A stretch of 64,000 bases of DNA from Parvibaculum sp. (GCA_017642695.1 JAEPQD010000001.1:124001-188000), one strand, 5' to 3'. Positions 16,701 through 25,912 are shown, counted from the stretch's first letter. The notes: generated by a model not told the origin, from the sequence alone. Numbers and translations are program-made.

Positions 16701-17645
16701 TCAGAGAAACAAGCCGATGAGGATTGTCAGCGTCACGATGCTGACGCCGGTCGACAGAACCACCGTGCTCGACGCTGCTCCTGGTGCTGCCTGGTAGCGG
16801 TTCGCAAGGATCGAGGAATAGACGCCGGTCGGCATCGCAGCGAGCAATGTGGCTGCGGTCACCCACAGCGGTTCCAACTCGAATACATACTGCGCCATGA
16901 TGAAGACGAGCGCCGGGTGCACAATGAGCTTGAAGAAAGTCGTGACCGAAGCAGCACCCACAGACCGGCGAATGCTGTAGCGCGTGAGCATGGCTCCCAG
17001 CACGAAAAGCGCGCAGGGAATAGCCGAGCGCGCGACCATCTCGAGCGCCGAGTCCACGATGCCCGGGAGCGGCACACCCATCTGCCCGTAGATGACGCCA
17101 GACGCGATGCCTATGATGACCGGGTTTTTCGCCGTATTGGTCAGCCCTTCCCTGAGGATGGCGCCAAAGCTCGGCGGTTCCTCGTCTCCCCGGGGCCTGG
17201 TGAGTTCCAGCAGGAACATTGCAATCGTGAAGAGGATGATCCCGTGGAAAGCGAGGATCAGGAAAACGGGCGTTCCCGCTTCCGGCCCGAAGCCCGTCAG
17301 GATGATGGGCAGGCCGAGCATGATCGTGTTGCCCTGCCCGCACCCAAATCCAAGGATGACCGCGTCGGAAGAAGGACGGCGCAGCACGTAAAGCGCGATG
17401 AGCGATCCCACCGCCCAGACCGCGAGCATCGCACCGTAATAGGAAAACCAGAGACCCCAGGGCAGCGTCGCCGGAAATTCCGTATCGGCAAGATTCCGGA
17501 ACAGAAGCGCCGGCATCGCGAAGGTGAACACATAGGTATCGAGCCCGTCGACGCCAGAATGGCTGATGAGCTTCGAGCGCGCACCGGCATAACCGAGAGC
17601 AATCACGCCAAAGATCGGCAGAACGAGCGTGAGGGCGACAGGCAT
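16701..17645 (-). CDS. AEC family (auxin efflux carrier-like) transporter
   Basis: The 314-residue protein has about ten membrane segments in two halves. VALTLVLPIFGVIALGYAGARSK is at the N-terminus, LGFGCGQGNTIMLGLPI near residue 110, and AAMPTGVYSSILANRY in the second half, all typical of bacterial AEC carriers. Characterised bacterial members move malate, malonate or similar carboxylates. The ATG at 17643-17645 precedes the first membrane helix directly. A GTG at 17681 would add a basic tail without support. It stands alone, convergent with the acyltransferase. Confidence 0.88.
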   Translation of the reverse strand: MPVALTLVLPIFGVIALGYAGARSKLISHSGVDGLDTYVFTFAMPALLFRNLADTEFPATLPWGLWFSYYGAMLAVWAVGSLIALYVLRRPSSDAVILGFGCGQGNTIMLGLPIILTGFGPEAGTPVFLILAFHGIILFTIAMFLLELTRPRGDEEPPSFGAILREGLTNTAKNPVIIGIASGVIYGQMGVPLPGIVDSALEMVARSAIPCALFVLGAMLTRYSIRRSVGAASVTTFFKLIVHPALVFIMAQYVFELEPLWVTAATLLAAMPTGVYSSILANRYQAAPGAASSTVVLSTGVSIVTLTILIGLFL

Positions 17646-17715
17646 GCGATGTCCGGCGGCTTGTGGAAGGCGCGCGGACACTAGCTCTCAGCCAACGCCC
17701 CGTCAAAAACAGGAC

Positions 17716-18402
17716 TTACCAGTCGTAGAGACCGGTATATTTCTGGAAGCCGGCCGCCTCTGCCCACGCCGCCCACTGTTCGCGGACGCGCTTGGTAACC
17801 GTTGGGCTTCCGCCTCCCTGACCCACGCCGAGCATCATGAGCTCCGTACAACCTCGATAAAGGGCCTCGGGGTGCGGTAGCGATCCGCCTCTCGTGAGTT
17901 TCGCATACTCCGAATCTTCGAAGCCGTCCGTCAGAAGAATGATCGTGACATCCGACGCATTGCAGTCGATGAGCTGCGAAGTGTTTTCAAGGAAGGATAT
18001 GACGTTCGTATAGCCTTGCGCCTGTAGCTTTCCCTGCGCGACGAGTTCGGGAACGGCCGAGATCAACGCACCGATACCGTCTGCGACAGCCTCGGGCTTC
18101 GCGCGCGTTGAGATGACTTCGTCGATCTTGAGCGCATTGGCGCTGATGTCGTAAGAGCCGAAGGTCCGAAGCATCACGTGCGAGCGAAGCGGCAGAGCTT
18201 CGAGTTCGGAAGCCGTGCGCTGACCGACGCGCGCCGCGTAAGCGGCGTCTTCGACCAGTGGGTTGCTCTTCGACATGTCGAGACCGATCACCACCGTGCG
18301 CGGGCGGGACGGTGCATCGACCGCCCACGCAGCCGGGCCGGAAAGCGCCACCACACAGAGCAAGGCAAAAGATAAGAGCCGCCGTACCTGAACGATCTTC
18401 AT
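17716..18402 (-). CDS. Exported protein with von Willebrand factor A-like domain
   Basis: The 228-residue protein has a cleavable signal peptide (basic start, hydrophobic RLLSFALLCVVALSG, likely cut after AWA near residue 27). The mature part looks like a VWA fold. It has a MIDAS-type DMSKSNP near residue 42 in place of the usual DxSxS, and a second acidic loop LLTDGFEDSE near residue 160, with four cysteine-free beta/alpha units between. Cysteines at CNASD and RGCTE may pair in the periplasm. It is the last gene of a three-gene coupled unit, overlapping the membrane gene by 4 bp. Function unknown; a metal-dependent protein-binding role is inferred. Confidence 0.75.
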   Translation of the reverse strand: MKIVQVRRLLSFALLCVVALSGPAAWAVDAPSRPRTVVIGLDMSKSNPLVEDAAYAARVGQRTASELEALPLRSHVMLRTFGSYDISANALKIDEVISTRAKPEAVADGIGALISAVPELVAQGKLQAQGYTNVISFLENTSQLIDCNASDVTIILLTDGFEDSEYAKLTRGGSLPHPEALYRGCTELMMLGVGQGGGSPTVTKRVREQWAAWAEAAGFQKYTGLYDW

Positions 18403-19520
18403 TCGCCTGCCGAGCCGATTGGGATGCGGCGCGACTGCCGCGGCGGCAACACCTCACCGATTGGTTCACGGATCGATTCAAGACGCGCCGGGCCCGCCTT
18501 CATCGCATTGCGCGAACGGCGTTCCCACCAATCGTCGAAGAGCTTCTCGTAGCGACCGAGATGACGCGAATCTTCGCAAGACTTGAGCCGGTCGGAAAAG
18601 GAATGTCCCGATCCGTTGGCGAGCGCCGGTGTGCCCTTGCGACGCCCGAGCAGCCCGCGGCCGTTTGAGACCTGCAAAGGCTTTGCCGTGTCGCCCTTGC
18701 GGCGCGCCTCGTCGAGCCCCTGCTCATAGGAGCGGCACTCGCGCATGAGGCCGGTCCAGAGAAGATGACGCCGGTTTTCCGGGCCTTCCATCTCGGAAAG
18801 CGAATGCCGATTGCTGTCATATTCCGCTTCGAGGGAAGCGAGGCGCTCCATCGCCGCCCGGCGATGCTTGAAGTCGCGCGCGAGAAAGACCTTGCGCAGC
18901 GACTCGACTGCATAATGAATACAAAGTGCTGCCACGCCCGTGACCACAAGGAAGACGATGCCGAGTGAGGCAAGCCATGCCATCGGCTGCCAACCACGCA
19001 TCTGGTCGATCTCGGTGGCAGTCCGCGTTGTTTCCTGCGTCGCTTCGGTCGAGATACCGAGCCCCGCAAGCGCATTGCCGAGCGAGGAACCGACGCTGCC
19101 ATCGCTGGAAGCGGCAATGCCGTTCGGCAACGACATGAGCGCAAGAAGAACGCCTACACCCAGCAGCATGGTCAGCGCCAGAACGAAGACGATGCGGACG
19201 AAGACCGCCTTGCCGAAGGGTCCGAGCTGCTCGTAAAGGATATGCGCCGCAACGGTCGCAAACAGAACCTGCATCGACTTGAAGGCGACGGAGGAGCCAA
19301 GAGCACCCGGCAACTCCAGGAACTCATTGGCAAGCGCCCGTGTCCAGAATTCGCTGACGATCATGTAGTCGACGACAAGCGCGCCGAAGGCGACAAGGCC
19401 GACCAGCACGAATGTCATGAAATAGAAGCTCGCAAACCGAGCCTGACGCTCGCTTGCCACGTAATTGCGCGTCATCTCGGCGCGCATGTCGTCGGAAATC
19501 AGGGAAACGCCATTGCTCAT
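18399..19520 (-). CDS. Uncharacterised membrane protein of the VWA triad
   Basis: I do not recognise a named family for this 373-residue protein. It has four hydrophobic segments: about 29-55 (FASFYFMTFVLVGLVAFGAL), 75-95, 107-133 (VRIVFVLALTMLLGVGVLLALM) and 178-203 (LASLGIVFLVVTGVAALCIHY). A charged cytoplasmic tail of about 170 residues follows, with helical stretches (KHRRAAMERLASLEAEYDSN) and a basic, low-complexity end. The middle gene, it overlaps both neighbours by 4 bp, so the three proteins are probably made in fixed ratio and may form one envelope complex. Confidence 0.7.
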   Translation of the reverse strand: MSNGVSLISDDMRAEMTRNYVASERQARFASFYFMTFVLVGLVAFGALVVDYMIVSEFWTRALANEFLELPGALGSSVAFKSMQVLFATVAAHILYEQLGPFGKAVFVRIVFVLALTMLLGVGVLLALMSLPNGIAASSDGSVGSSLGNALAGLGISTEATQETTRTATEIDQMRGWQPMAWLASLGIVFLVVTGVAALCIHYAVESLRKVFLARDFKHRRAAMERLASLEAEYDSNRHSLSEMEGPENRRHLLWTGLMRECRSYEQGLDEARRKGDTAKPLQVSNGRGLLGRRKGTPALANGSGHSFSDRLKSCEDSRHLGRYEKLFDDWWERRSRNAMKAGPARLESIREPIGEVLPPRQSRRIPIGSAGE

Positions 19521-19804
19521 GACTTCACCATCCGGCTGAAGAAGCCCTTCTTCCTGGGCTTCTCTTCCTTGACGCCCTCGAGCGGCGCAGCCACACGTTT
19601 CGCGAGTTCGCTGATTTCGCGCTCAAGCGTTTCCTGCCGCGCGCGGCGGCGAGCAAGTTCCGCGGCATAGGCCGCGTCGAGCTCTGAGAGCCGCGAAAAA
19701 ACATGAAGTTCGGGAAGGGGTTCGGCATTTCTGCCGTAATGCCAGGCCGTCTGACCCTTGTCCTGTCCGCCCTGCCCGCCAGTGGTGTCGAAACCGTCGC
19801 TCAT
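19517..19804 (-). CDS. Small coiled-coil protein of the VWA triad
   Basis: The 95-residue soluble protein has a Gly/Gln-rich start, a conserved-looking WHYGRNAEPLPELHVFSRL, a predicted coiled coil (about residues 41-70), and a basic end KPRKKGFFSRMVKS that could touch membrane or the next protein. It is the first gene of the triad. The ATG follows GGAAAGGA, and the stop overlaps the membrane gene start by 4 bp. No family was recognised. Confidence 0.7.
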   Translation of the reverse strand: MSDGFDTTGGQGGQDKGQTAWHYGRNAEPLPELHVFSRLSELDAAYAAELARRRARQETLEREISELAKRVAAPLEGVKEEKPRKKGFFSRMVKS

Positions 19805-20083
19805 CAGCCGGTCCTTTCCTCACGCACCCCGCTTTAACACTCTTTTAACTGTAACATTCTGGGCGGCCGGCGCGGAGTCCTGAAAAGTCGAAAGAGATCG
19901 AAATAGATGCAGCCCCAAGGACTTCATGAGCCCAAACTCGATTGTGCCATTGAAGGACTTCAATGCGGCAGAAACATTATGGGAATAAGGCAAGAATGTG
20001 ATCCGTTCGACATTTGACCCGTGCAGCCGACCGCTTCACACACTATTTCGCAGGCGCAGACACAATCACGGATCGGAGGCTGG

Positions 20084-20731
20084 GTGAGCAAGAGAGACGA
20101 AATATTCTGGGACAAGTCCGCTCGAAAATATGCCGCCTCTCCGGTAGCTGATCTGGCTGGTCTTGAGCGTACGCTGGCACGCACGGGCGAGATGCTTGTT
20201 CCCTCTCACGATGTGCTGGAACTCGGTTGCGGCACCGGGACGATCGCGCTCCGGCTCGCCGCCGCCGCGGGAAGCTATCTCGCGACGGATATTTCCTCTC
20301 AAATGATCTCCATTGCAGAGGAAAAACTGGCCGGCACGGATTGCGATCACCTGAAGAACCGGCTGGAGTTCCGGAAGGCAACCGCCTGCCAGTTAGCCAT
20401 GGAGCCCGCCAGATATGATGCGGTCCTGGGATTCAGTTATCTTCACCTGGCGGGAGATCCATCCACCGTTCTGAAGAACATCCGCACCTTGTTGAAACCG
20501 AAGGGACTCTTCATCTCGAAGACGCCCTGCGTTGGCGACATGAACCCGGTCATCCGGCTTGCAATCCCCCTCATGCGCATCGCAGGCATGGCGCCTGGGT
20601 CGGTGACGAGCTTTTCCTCGGCATCGCTGGTGCGCGAAATCCGGACCGCAGGATTCGAGATTCTTGAAAACGAACGCCACGGCTCGGAACGCAAGGATAC
20701 ACGCCCCTTCATTGTGGCGCGGGCGCCCTGA
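20084..20731 (+). CDS. Class I SAM-dependent methyltransferase
   Basis: The 215-residue methyltransferase has the SAM-binding motif VLELGCGTGTIALRLA near residue 48, an acidic end of strand two in YLATDIS, motif II in YDAVLGFSYLHL, and LLKPKGLFISKTP. This is a methyltransferase-11/UbiE-like fold; the substrate is unknown. A GTG at 20084 with GGAGG four bases upstream is preferred over a start at 20021, which would add 21 residues with no family match. It converges with ethylmalonyl-CoA mutase three bases further on. Confidence 0.85.
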   Translation: MSKRDEIFWDKSARKYAASPVADLAGLERTLARTGEMLVPSHDVLELGCGTGTIALRLAAAAGSYLATDISSQMISIAEEKLAGTDCDHLKNRLEFRKATACQLAMEPARYDAVLGFSYLHLAGDPSTVLKNIRTLLKPKGLFISKTPCVGDMNPVIRLAIPLMRIAGMAPGSVTSFSSASLVREIRTAGFEILENERHGSERKDTRPFIVARAP

Positions 20732-20734
20732 GGG

Positions 20735-22738
20735 TCAGGCCGCCTCTTCGGTATTGTAGTCCACGAGGCGAACCACTTCGGCCATGATGTCGTTGATCTG
20801 GAAATCCTTGGGCGTGTAGATCGCCGAGACACCGGCGGCGCGAAGCTTCTCTTCATCGTCGGCCGGAATGATGCCACCGACCACGACGGGAATCGCGTCC
20901 AGCCCCGCTTCCCTGAGCCGTGTCATCACATCCTCCACCAGCAGAACATGGCTGCCGGACAGGATCGAGAGGCCGATCACGTGGACCTCGCCATCCTGAG
21001 CCGCCTTCACGATCTGCTCGGGCGTGAGCCGGATGCCCTCATAGACCACATCCATGCCGCTGTCGCGCGCGCGCACAGCGATCTGCTCTGCGCCGTTCGA
21101 ATGACCGTCGAGGCCCGGCTTGCCGACAAGGAACTTGAGCTTGCGGCCGAGTTTCGAGGAAACGGCGTTGACCATCTCGCGCACCCGGTCGAGATCGCCC
21201 GGCGCATTGCGCGCAGCGCTTGAAACGCCCGTCGGCGCGCGATATTCGCCGAAGGTTTCGCGCAGCGCCGTACCCCATTCGCCGGTCGTGACACCCGCCT
21301 TCGCGCAGGCGATGGAGGGCTCCATGATGTTGCGGCCTTCCTTGGCCGCCGCGCGTAGATCGGCAAGCGCCGCTGCAACGGCGTCATTGTCCCGTGTTTC
21401 GCGCCACTTCTTCAGGGCTGCCACCTGCTCCGCCTCGACGCCTTCGTCGACGACGTGAATCGAGCCGGCACCCGTCGAGAGCGGCGAGGGCGAAGTCTCT
21501 TCGTATTTGTTAACGCCGACGACGACTTGCCGCCCGGCTTCGATCTCCTCAAGACGCGCGGAGTTGGATTCGACGAGACGCTCCTTCATGTAGGCGCTCT
21601 CGACGGCGGCGACCGCCCCGCCCATCTCCTCGATGCGGGCAAGTTCTTCGCGCGCTTCGGCCTTCAGCGCCTCGACCTTCGCCTCCATTACCTTCGACCC
21701 GTCGAAGATGTCCGCATATTCGAGCAGGTCGCTTTCGTAAGCGAGGATTTGCTGCGCGCGGAGCGACCATTGCTGATCCCAGGGACGCGGAAGGCCAAGC
21801 GCCTCGTTCCACGCAGGCAACTGCACGGCACGCGCCCGTGCGTTCTTCGAGAGCGTCACGGCGAGCATCTCGAGCAGTATCCGATAGACGTTGTTTTCCG
21901 GCTGCTGCTCGGTGAGGCCGAGCGAGTTCACCTGCACGCCATAACGGAAGCGGCGGAGCTTCGCATCCTCGACGCCGTAGCGTGTCCTGCAGATTTCGTC
22001 CCAGAGATCGACAAAGGCGCGCATCTTCGCGATCTCGGTGATGAAGCGCACGCCTGCATTGACGAAGAAGCTGATGCGGCCGACGACTTGCGGGAAGTCC
22101 TTCTCGGGCACCTGTCCGCCTTCCTTTACCCGATCGAGCACAGCTTGCGCGGTCGCAAGCGCAAAGGCGAGTTCCTGCACCGGCGTCGCCCCCGCTTCCT
22201 GCAGGTGATAGGAGCAGACATTCGTCGGATTCCACTTCGGCACTTCGGTATAAGTGTAGGAAACGACATCCGTCAGCAGCCGCATCGACGGTGCGGGCGG
22301 AAAGACGTAAGTCCCGCGCGACAAATACTCCTTGATGATGTCGTTCTGAACCGTGCCCTGAAGTTTCGCGCGGTCCGCCCCATGCTCATCGGCAACCGCA
22401 ATATAGAGCGCCAGCAGCCAGGCCGCCGTCGCGTTGATCGTCATGGAGGTGTTCATCTGCTCCATGGGGATGCCGTCGAACAGCGCGCGCATGTCGCCAA
22501 TATGAGAAACCGGCACGCCGACCTTGCCGACCTCGCCTTTCGCCAGCACATGATCGCTGTCGTAGCCCGTCTGGGTCGGCAGGTCGAAGGCGATGGAAAG
22601 CCCCGTCTGCCCGCGCGAAAGGTTCGTCCGGTAAAGCTCGTTCGAAGCCCGCGCCGTCGAGTGGCCAGCATAGGTACGGAAAATCCACGGCTTGTCCTTG
22701 ACCGGACCGACCTTGCCCTCTTCACCGTTCCCGCTCAT
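20735..22738 (-). CDS. ecm: Ethylmalonyl-CoA mutase (coenzyme B12-dependent)
   Basis: The 667-residue single-chain mutase has an N-terminal acyl-CoA barrel (TYAGHSTARASNELYRTNLSR, FDLPTQTGYDSDH, MNTSMTINATAAWLLALYI) and a C-terminal B12 domain with the DxHxxG signature in PGLDGHSNGAEQIAVRARD and VIGLSILSGSH. Ethylmalonyl-CoA mutase converts (2R)-ethylmalonyl-CoA to (2S)-methylsuccinyl-CoA in the ethylmalonyl-CoA pathway. The MeaA-like length and the nearby ccr and mcd genes favour this over methylmalonyl-CoA mutase. The ATG at 22736-22738 opens the conserved region. Adenosylcobalamin could come from the adenosyltransferase at 33567. Confidence 0.9.
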   Translation of the reverse strand: MSGNGEEGKVGPVKDKPWIFRTYAGHSTARASNELYRTNLSRGQTGLSIAFDLPTQTGYDSDHVLAKGEVGKVGVPVSHIGDMRALFDGIPMEQMNTSMTINATAAWLLALYIAVADEHGADRAKLQGTVQNDIIKEYLSRGTYVFPPAPSMRLLTDVVSYTYTEVPKWNPTNVCSYHLQEAGATPVQELAFALATAQAVLDRVKEGGQVPEKDFPQVVGRISFFVNAGVRFITEIAKMRAFVDLWDEICRTRYGVEDAKLRRFRYGVQVNSLGLTEQQPENNVYRILLEMLAVTLSKNARARAVQLPAWNEALGLPRPWDQQWSLRAQQILAYESDLLEYADIFDGSKVMEAKVEALKAEAREELARIEEMGGAVAAVESAYMKERLVESNSARLEEIEAGRQVVVGVNKYEETSPSPLSTGAGSIHVVDEGVEAEQVAALKKWRETRDNDAVAAALADLRAAAKEGRNIMEPSIACAKAGVTTGEWGTALRETFGEYRAPTGVSSAARNAPGDLDRVREMVNAVSSKLGRKLKFLVGKPGLDGHSNGAEQIAVRARDSGMDVVYEGIRLTPEQIVKAAQDGEVHVIGLSILSGSHVLLVEDVMTRLREAGLDAIPVVVGGIIPADDEEKLRAAGVSAIYTPKDFQINDIMAEVVRLVDYNTEEAA

Positions 22739-22920
22739 CGCCTGACCTCGCGTCAACAAACCCTTGTCATGCCATTATCACAGGCTTTGCTGCGCTGCAA
22801 AAGATCCGAGGCCGCCGTCCGGCAAATGACATAGGCGCATCGCAATAGATTTCGCGACGGGGTCCCGAAGCGCTACCCTGCGCAAATCAAAACTCAAAAC
22901 ACCAGGGATGGACGAAATTC

Positions 22921-24168
22921 ATGTCAGACCAGAATCAGGACCTCTTTCAACTCGCCATGTCGGAGGAGGCACGGCCTCTCATGGCCGCCGTGCAGAAACA
23001 CATTGCCGAAAATGTAGATCCCATCACGGAAGAGTTTTTCCGCCTTCACGACGAGAAGACCGACCGCTGGAGCTGGCACCCGCGCCAGCTCGAGCTGCTG
23101 GAAGGAGCCAAGAACAAGGCCAAGCAATCGGGTCTCTGGAACTTCTTCCTGCCGGAGTCCGAAATCGGCTCGGGGCTGACCAATCTCGACTATGCCTATA
23201 TTGCCGCCGAGCTCGGCAAATCGCCGCTCGCCTCGGAATCCCTCAATTGCAGCGCACCGGATACCGGCAACATGGAGGTGCTGGAGCGTGTCGGCACGCC
23301 GGAGCAGAAAAAGAAGTGGCTGGAGCCGCTCCTCAACGGCGAAATCCGCTCGGCCTACGCGATGACGGAGCCCGACATCCCGAGCTCCGACGCCAAGAAC
23401 GTGCGCACCAGTGCCGTTCTCGACGGTGACGAGTGGGTCATCAACGGCGAGAAGTTCTATATCTCCGGCGCCGGCGACCCGCGCTGCAAGATCATGATCG
23501 TGATGGTGAAGACGAGCCCCGACGCCCCGCCGAGCAGGCAGCAATCGCAGATTCTCGTGCCGAAGGACACGCCCGGTGTTGAGATTCTCGAAGGCATGAA
23601 GGTCTTCGGCAAGGACCACGCGCCGCAGGGCCACATGCACATCCGTTTCAACAATGTGCGTGTACCGAAGGAGAACATCCTGCTTGGCGAAGGCCGCGGC
23701 TTCGAAATCAGCCAGGTTCGCCTCGGGCCCGGCCGCATCCATCACTGCATGCGTTCGATCGGCAAGGCCGAAAAGGCCCTCGAACTGATGGTGAAGCGCT
23801 CGGCCACGCGCGAGGCCTTCGGCAAGCCGATCGCGAAGCTTGGAGGAAACCTCGAGATCATTTCGCGCGCGCGCATCGAGATCAACGCGATGCGTCTCGC
23901 CGTGCTTCAGGCCGCAAGAGCCATGGACGTATTGGGCAACAAGGAAGCCCGCGTCTATGTCAGCGCGGTGAAGGCAATGGTGCCCGAGAAAGTGTGTCTC
24001 ATCATCGATCAGGCGATCCAGATGCACGGCGCCGCCGGCATCTCGCAATGGACCCCGCTTGCCGATATGTATACCGACATGCGCCACCTGCGTTTTGCCG
24101 ATGGTCCCGACGAAGTCCACCACATGGTCGTCGGGCGAGCCGAGGTGCAGAAGCACGGCCTCTGGTAG
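22921..24168 (+). CDS. Acyl-CoA dehydrogenase family protein
   Basis: The 415-residue flavoenzyme has YAMTEPDIPSSDAKNVRTSA (substrate/FAD loop near residue 140), GDEWVINGEKFYISGAGDPR, RATREAFGKPIAKLGG-like arginine-rich helix segments and the C-terminal AIQMHGAAGIS. In place of the usual catalytic glutamate region it ends with RFADGPDEVHHMVVGRAEV, as in the ACAD10/11-like branch, whose members act on longer or 4-hydroxylated acyl-CoAs. The ATG follows an AGGGA. It lies between ecm and the diiron gene, diverges from ecm, and is followed by a terminator, so it is transcribed alone. Electrons would go to ETF. Confidence 0.88.
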   Translation: MSDQNQDLFQLAMSEEARPLMAAVQKHIAENVDPITEEFFRLHDEKTDRWSWHPRQLELLEGAKNKAKQSGLWNFFLPESEIGSGLTNLDYAYIAAELGKSPLASESLNCSAPDTGNMEVLERVGTPEQKKKWLEPLLNGEIRSAYAMTEPDIPSSDAKNVRTSAVLDGDEWVINGEKFYISGAGDPRCKIMIVMVKTSPDAPPSRQQSQILVPKDTPGVEILEGMKVFGKDHAPQGHMHIRFNNVRVPKENILLGEGRGFEISQVRLGPGRIHHCMRSIGKAEKALELMVKRSATREAFGKPIAKLGGNLEIISRARIEINAMRLAVLQAARAMDVLGNKEARVYVSAVKAMVPEKVCLIIDQAIQMHGAAGISQWTPLADMYTDMRHLRFADGPDEVHHMVVGRAEVQKHGLW

Positions 24169-24195
24169 GACCTGCGTATACGCCGCACCGGTTTC

Positions 24196-24230
24196 AAAGC
24201 CGCCGCGTGGAGAAATTCCGTGGCGGCTTT
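24196..24230 (+). terminator. Rho-independent terminator after acyl-CoA dehydrogenase
   Basis: AAAGCCGCC (24196-24204) pairs with GGCGGCTTT (24222-24230). Further inner pairing of GGA with TCC is possible, and the 3' arm runs into TTTTT. It ends the gene finishing at 24168, and its A-rich 5' arm may also serve the minus strand. Confidence 0.8.
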
Positions 24231-24253
24231 TTCACGAACGGTGAAGCCAAAGC

Positions 24254-24667
24254 TCAGAGCGCGTCGGTCAGGATGTCAACGATGACACCGGTCGCGAGCG
24301 AGACGAGCAGCACATCGTCACCCGCGATCAGCCGCTCGTAGTCCGAGCGAACCGGCAGGCGGGCGTTGAGGTCACCCGGCAGATACCGCTTGGCAATGCC
24401 CGGCGGCAGCGGCTTGCCCCGAGCGAGATTCTTCGCGATGCCGGGCGGCAGCGGTTTCGTCTCCACGGGACTGGTCGCGAAGTAGTCGCGTATGAGGCGC
24501 GTCTCTTCCGGTGCGAAGGAAATCGACGCCTCGATCTCGATCCCTGTCCCGGGGCCGCCGTCATGCCCCTTGCCCGGATTGTCGTTCTTGTAGTTCTTCG
24601 CAAGAACGGCGCCGGCGGGCAGCAGGAGCGCAATCGAAACGGCAATGGCGATATGTCTGGTGTACAT
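24254..24667 (-). CDS. Small exported protein, CigR/RcnB-like
   Basis: The 137-residue protein has a signal peptide (RHIAIAVSIALLLPAGAVLA, cut near residue 22). It contains a short tandem repeat, KPLPPGIAKNLARG followed by KPLPPGIAKRYLP, and a C-terminal hydrophobic segment ending VIVDILTDAL. The LPPGIAK repeats followed by a YE-x-L-domain match small periplasmic proteins annotated as CigR-like or nickel/cobalt-homeostasis RcnB-like. Function is not known here. The ATG at 24665-24667 begins the signal peptide; a longer frame upstream is not supported. It is transcribed towards the acyl-CoA dehydrogenase terminator. Confidence 0.75.
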   Translation of the reverse strand: MYTRHIAIAVSIALLLPAGAVLAKNYKNDNPGKGHDGGPGTGIEIEASISFAPEETRLIRDYFATSPVETKPLPPGIAKNLARGKPLPPGIAKRYLPGDLNARLPVRSDYERLIAGDDVLLVSLATGVIVDILTDAL

Positions 24668-24762
24668 GCGGGGCCTCTCCTCGGAAGCGAAACGGATCGC
24701 CAGCAAGACCCTCACATGTGGCAACAATGGGGCCCCGAAACCGGAGATCTGTGCCAAAAAGA

Positions 24763-24789
24763 AAAGGCGCCGGTTTTTCCGGCGCCTTT
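24763..24789 (-). terminator. Rho-independent terminator of the diiron gene
   Basis: AAAGGCGCCGG (24763-24773) and CCGGCGCCTTT (24779-24789) form 11 bp around a 5-base loop. On the minus strand the stem is followed by TTTTCTTTTT, so it ends the gene that finishes at 24812. Confidence 0.88.
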
Positions 24790-24811
24790 CTCATCGTGAA
24801 GCGGGTGTTTT

Positions 24812-25912
24812 CTACTCCGCGGCAGCCGTCGCGTTGATGCCATTCGCGCGGGCGGCCATGCTTTCGATGTGGCGCCGGCGGGCGTCGAACTCGAGCGCAA
24901 TGCTTTCGTCGTCGGACTGCAGCTTGTCCACATCCTGATCGGCGTAATCGAGAACGCCCATCTCTTCATAACCCTTGCGGATGCGCGGACCCCAAAGTCC
25001 GACATCCTTGACGATCGGCACGATGCGCTGGAACAGCGACGAGCGGAACTTGGTCATGAAGCCCGAATTATACATGTGCTCGCCACAGGCAACGGGATCG
25101 AGACCGAGATTCTTCCAGACCTCGACAGCATCGAAGCGGTCTCGCATGAGATAACTCGCTTCGAGCAGGAACTCTTCGCGTTCGTCGCGTTCCTTTTCGC
25201 TGAGTTGCGGATAGTAGTCGCGGAGCGCCAGGCGCCCGAAGGCGACGTGACGGCTCTCGTCCTGCATCACATAGGCGTTGACGGCGGCAGCCAGCGGGTT
25301 CTGCGCGTTGTCGCGGATCTGCGCGAAGGAAGCGAGCGCGAGGCCTTCGATCACCACCTGCATGCCGAGATAGGTCATGTCCCAGCGGCTGTCGCGCAAC
25401 GTCTGCTCGATCAGGTCCTGCAGGGGTTTCGTCATCGGATAGGCGAGCTGGAACTTCTCTAGCAGCCGCTTGTAGCTTTCCACATGACGCGCCTCGTCGA
25501 TCACCTGCGTCGAGGCATAGAACTTCGAGTCCATGTCCGGCACCTGCGTCACGATCTTCGCGGTACAGATCAGTGCTCCCTGTTCGCCCTGCATGAACTG
25601 CGAAAGCTGCCAGGCCTGAAAGTGCTTGCGCACATTGGCCTTCTCCTTGCGCGACATCTTCTCGAACTGATCCATGCCGTTGATCGGCAGCATCTCGTCG
25701 GGAAGTTGTTCGGGATTGTCTTCGTCGAGTTCCTGGGACCAGTCGAGCCGCTCGTTCGCGTCCCACTGCATCTCCACGCCCTTGCGATAGAGGCCCATCA
25801 TCGCGGTGCGTTCGGGGTCGTAGTTCCAGTTGAACATCGCGTCGAAATTCTGCGGCACGGACCAGTGGCTGTCCTCGAGCGCGAGCGCGTAGGTGTCCTT
25901 GATTTTCTGCAT
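24812..25912 (-). CDS. Ferritin-like diiron protein, unknown substrate
   Basis: The 366-residue helical protein has all the ligands of a carboxylate-bridged diiron site: Glu110 (FMQGEQGAL), ExxH at 140-143 (DEARHVESY), Glu189 (VIEGLA) and ExxH at 219-222 (DESRHVAFG). The order and spacing resemble ribonucleotide reductase R2 or AurF-like oxygenases, but the sequence fits neither exactly. It could be an oxygenase, desaturase or oxidase acting on a small lipid or acyl group. The ATG follows GGAGGAGAG. It diverges from ccr, and a near-perfect palindrome lies in the shared promoter region. The gene has its own terminator. Confidence 0.8.
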   Translation of the reverse strand: MQKIKDTYALALEDSHWSVPQNFDAMFNWNYDPERTAMMGLYRKGVEMQWDANERLDWSQELDEDNPEQLPDEMLPINGMDQFEKMSRKEKANVRKHFQAWQLSQFMQGEQGALICTAKIVTQVPDMDSKFYASTQVIDEARHVESYKRLLEKFQLAYPMTKPLQDLIEQTLRDSRWDMTYLGMQVVIEGLALASFAQIRDNAQNPLAAAVNAYVMQDESRHVAFGRLALRDYYPQLSEKERDEREEFLLEASYLMRDRFDAVEVWKNLGLDPVACGEHMYNSGFMTKFRSSLFQRIVPIVKDVGLWGPRIRKGYEEMGVLDYADQDVDKLQSDDESIALEFDARRRHIESMAARANGINATAAAE

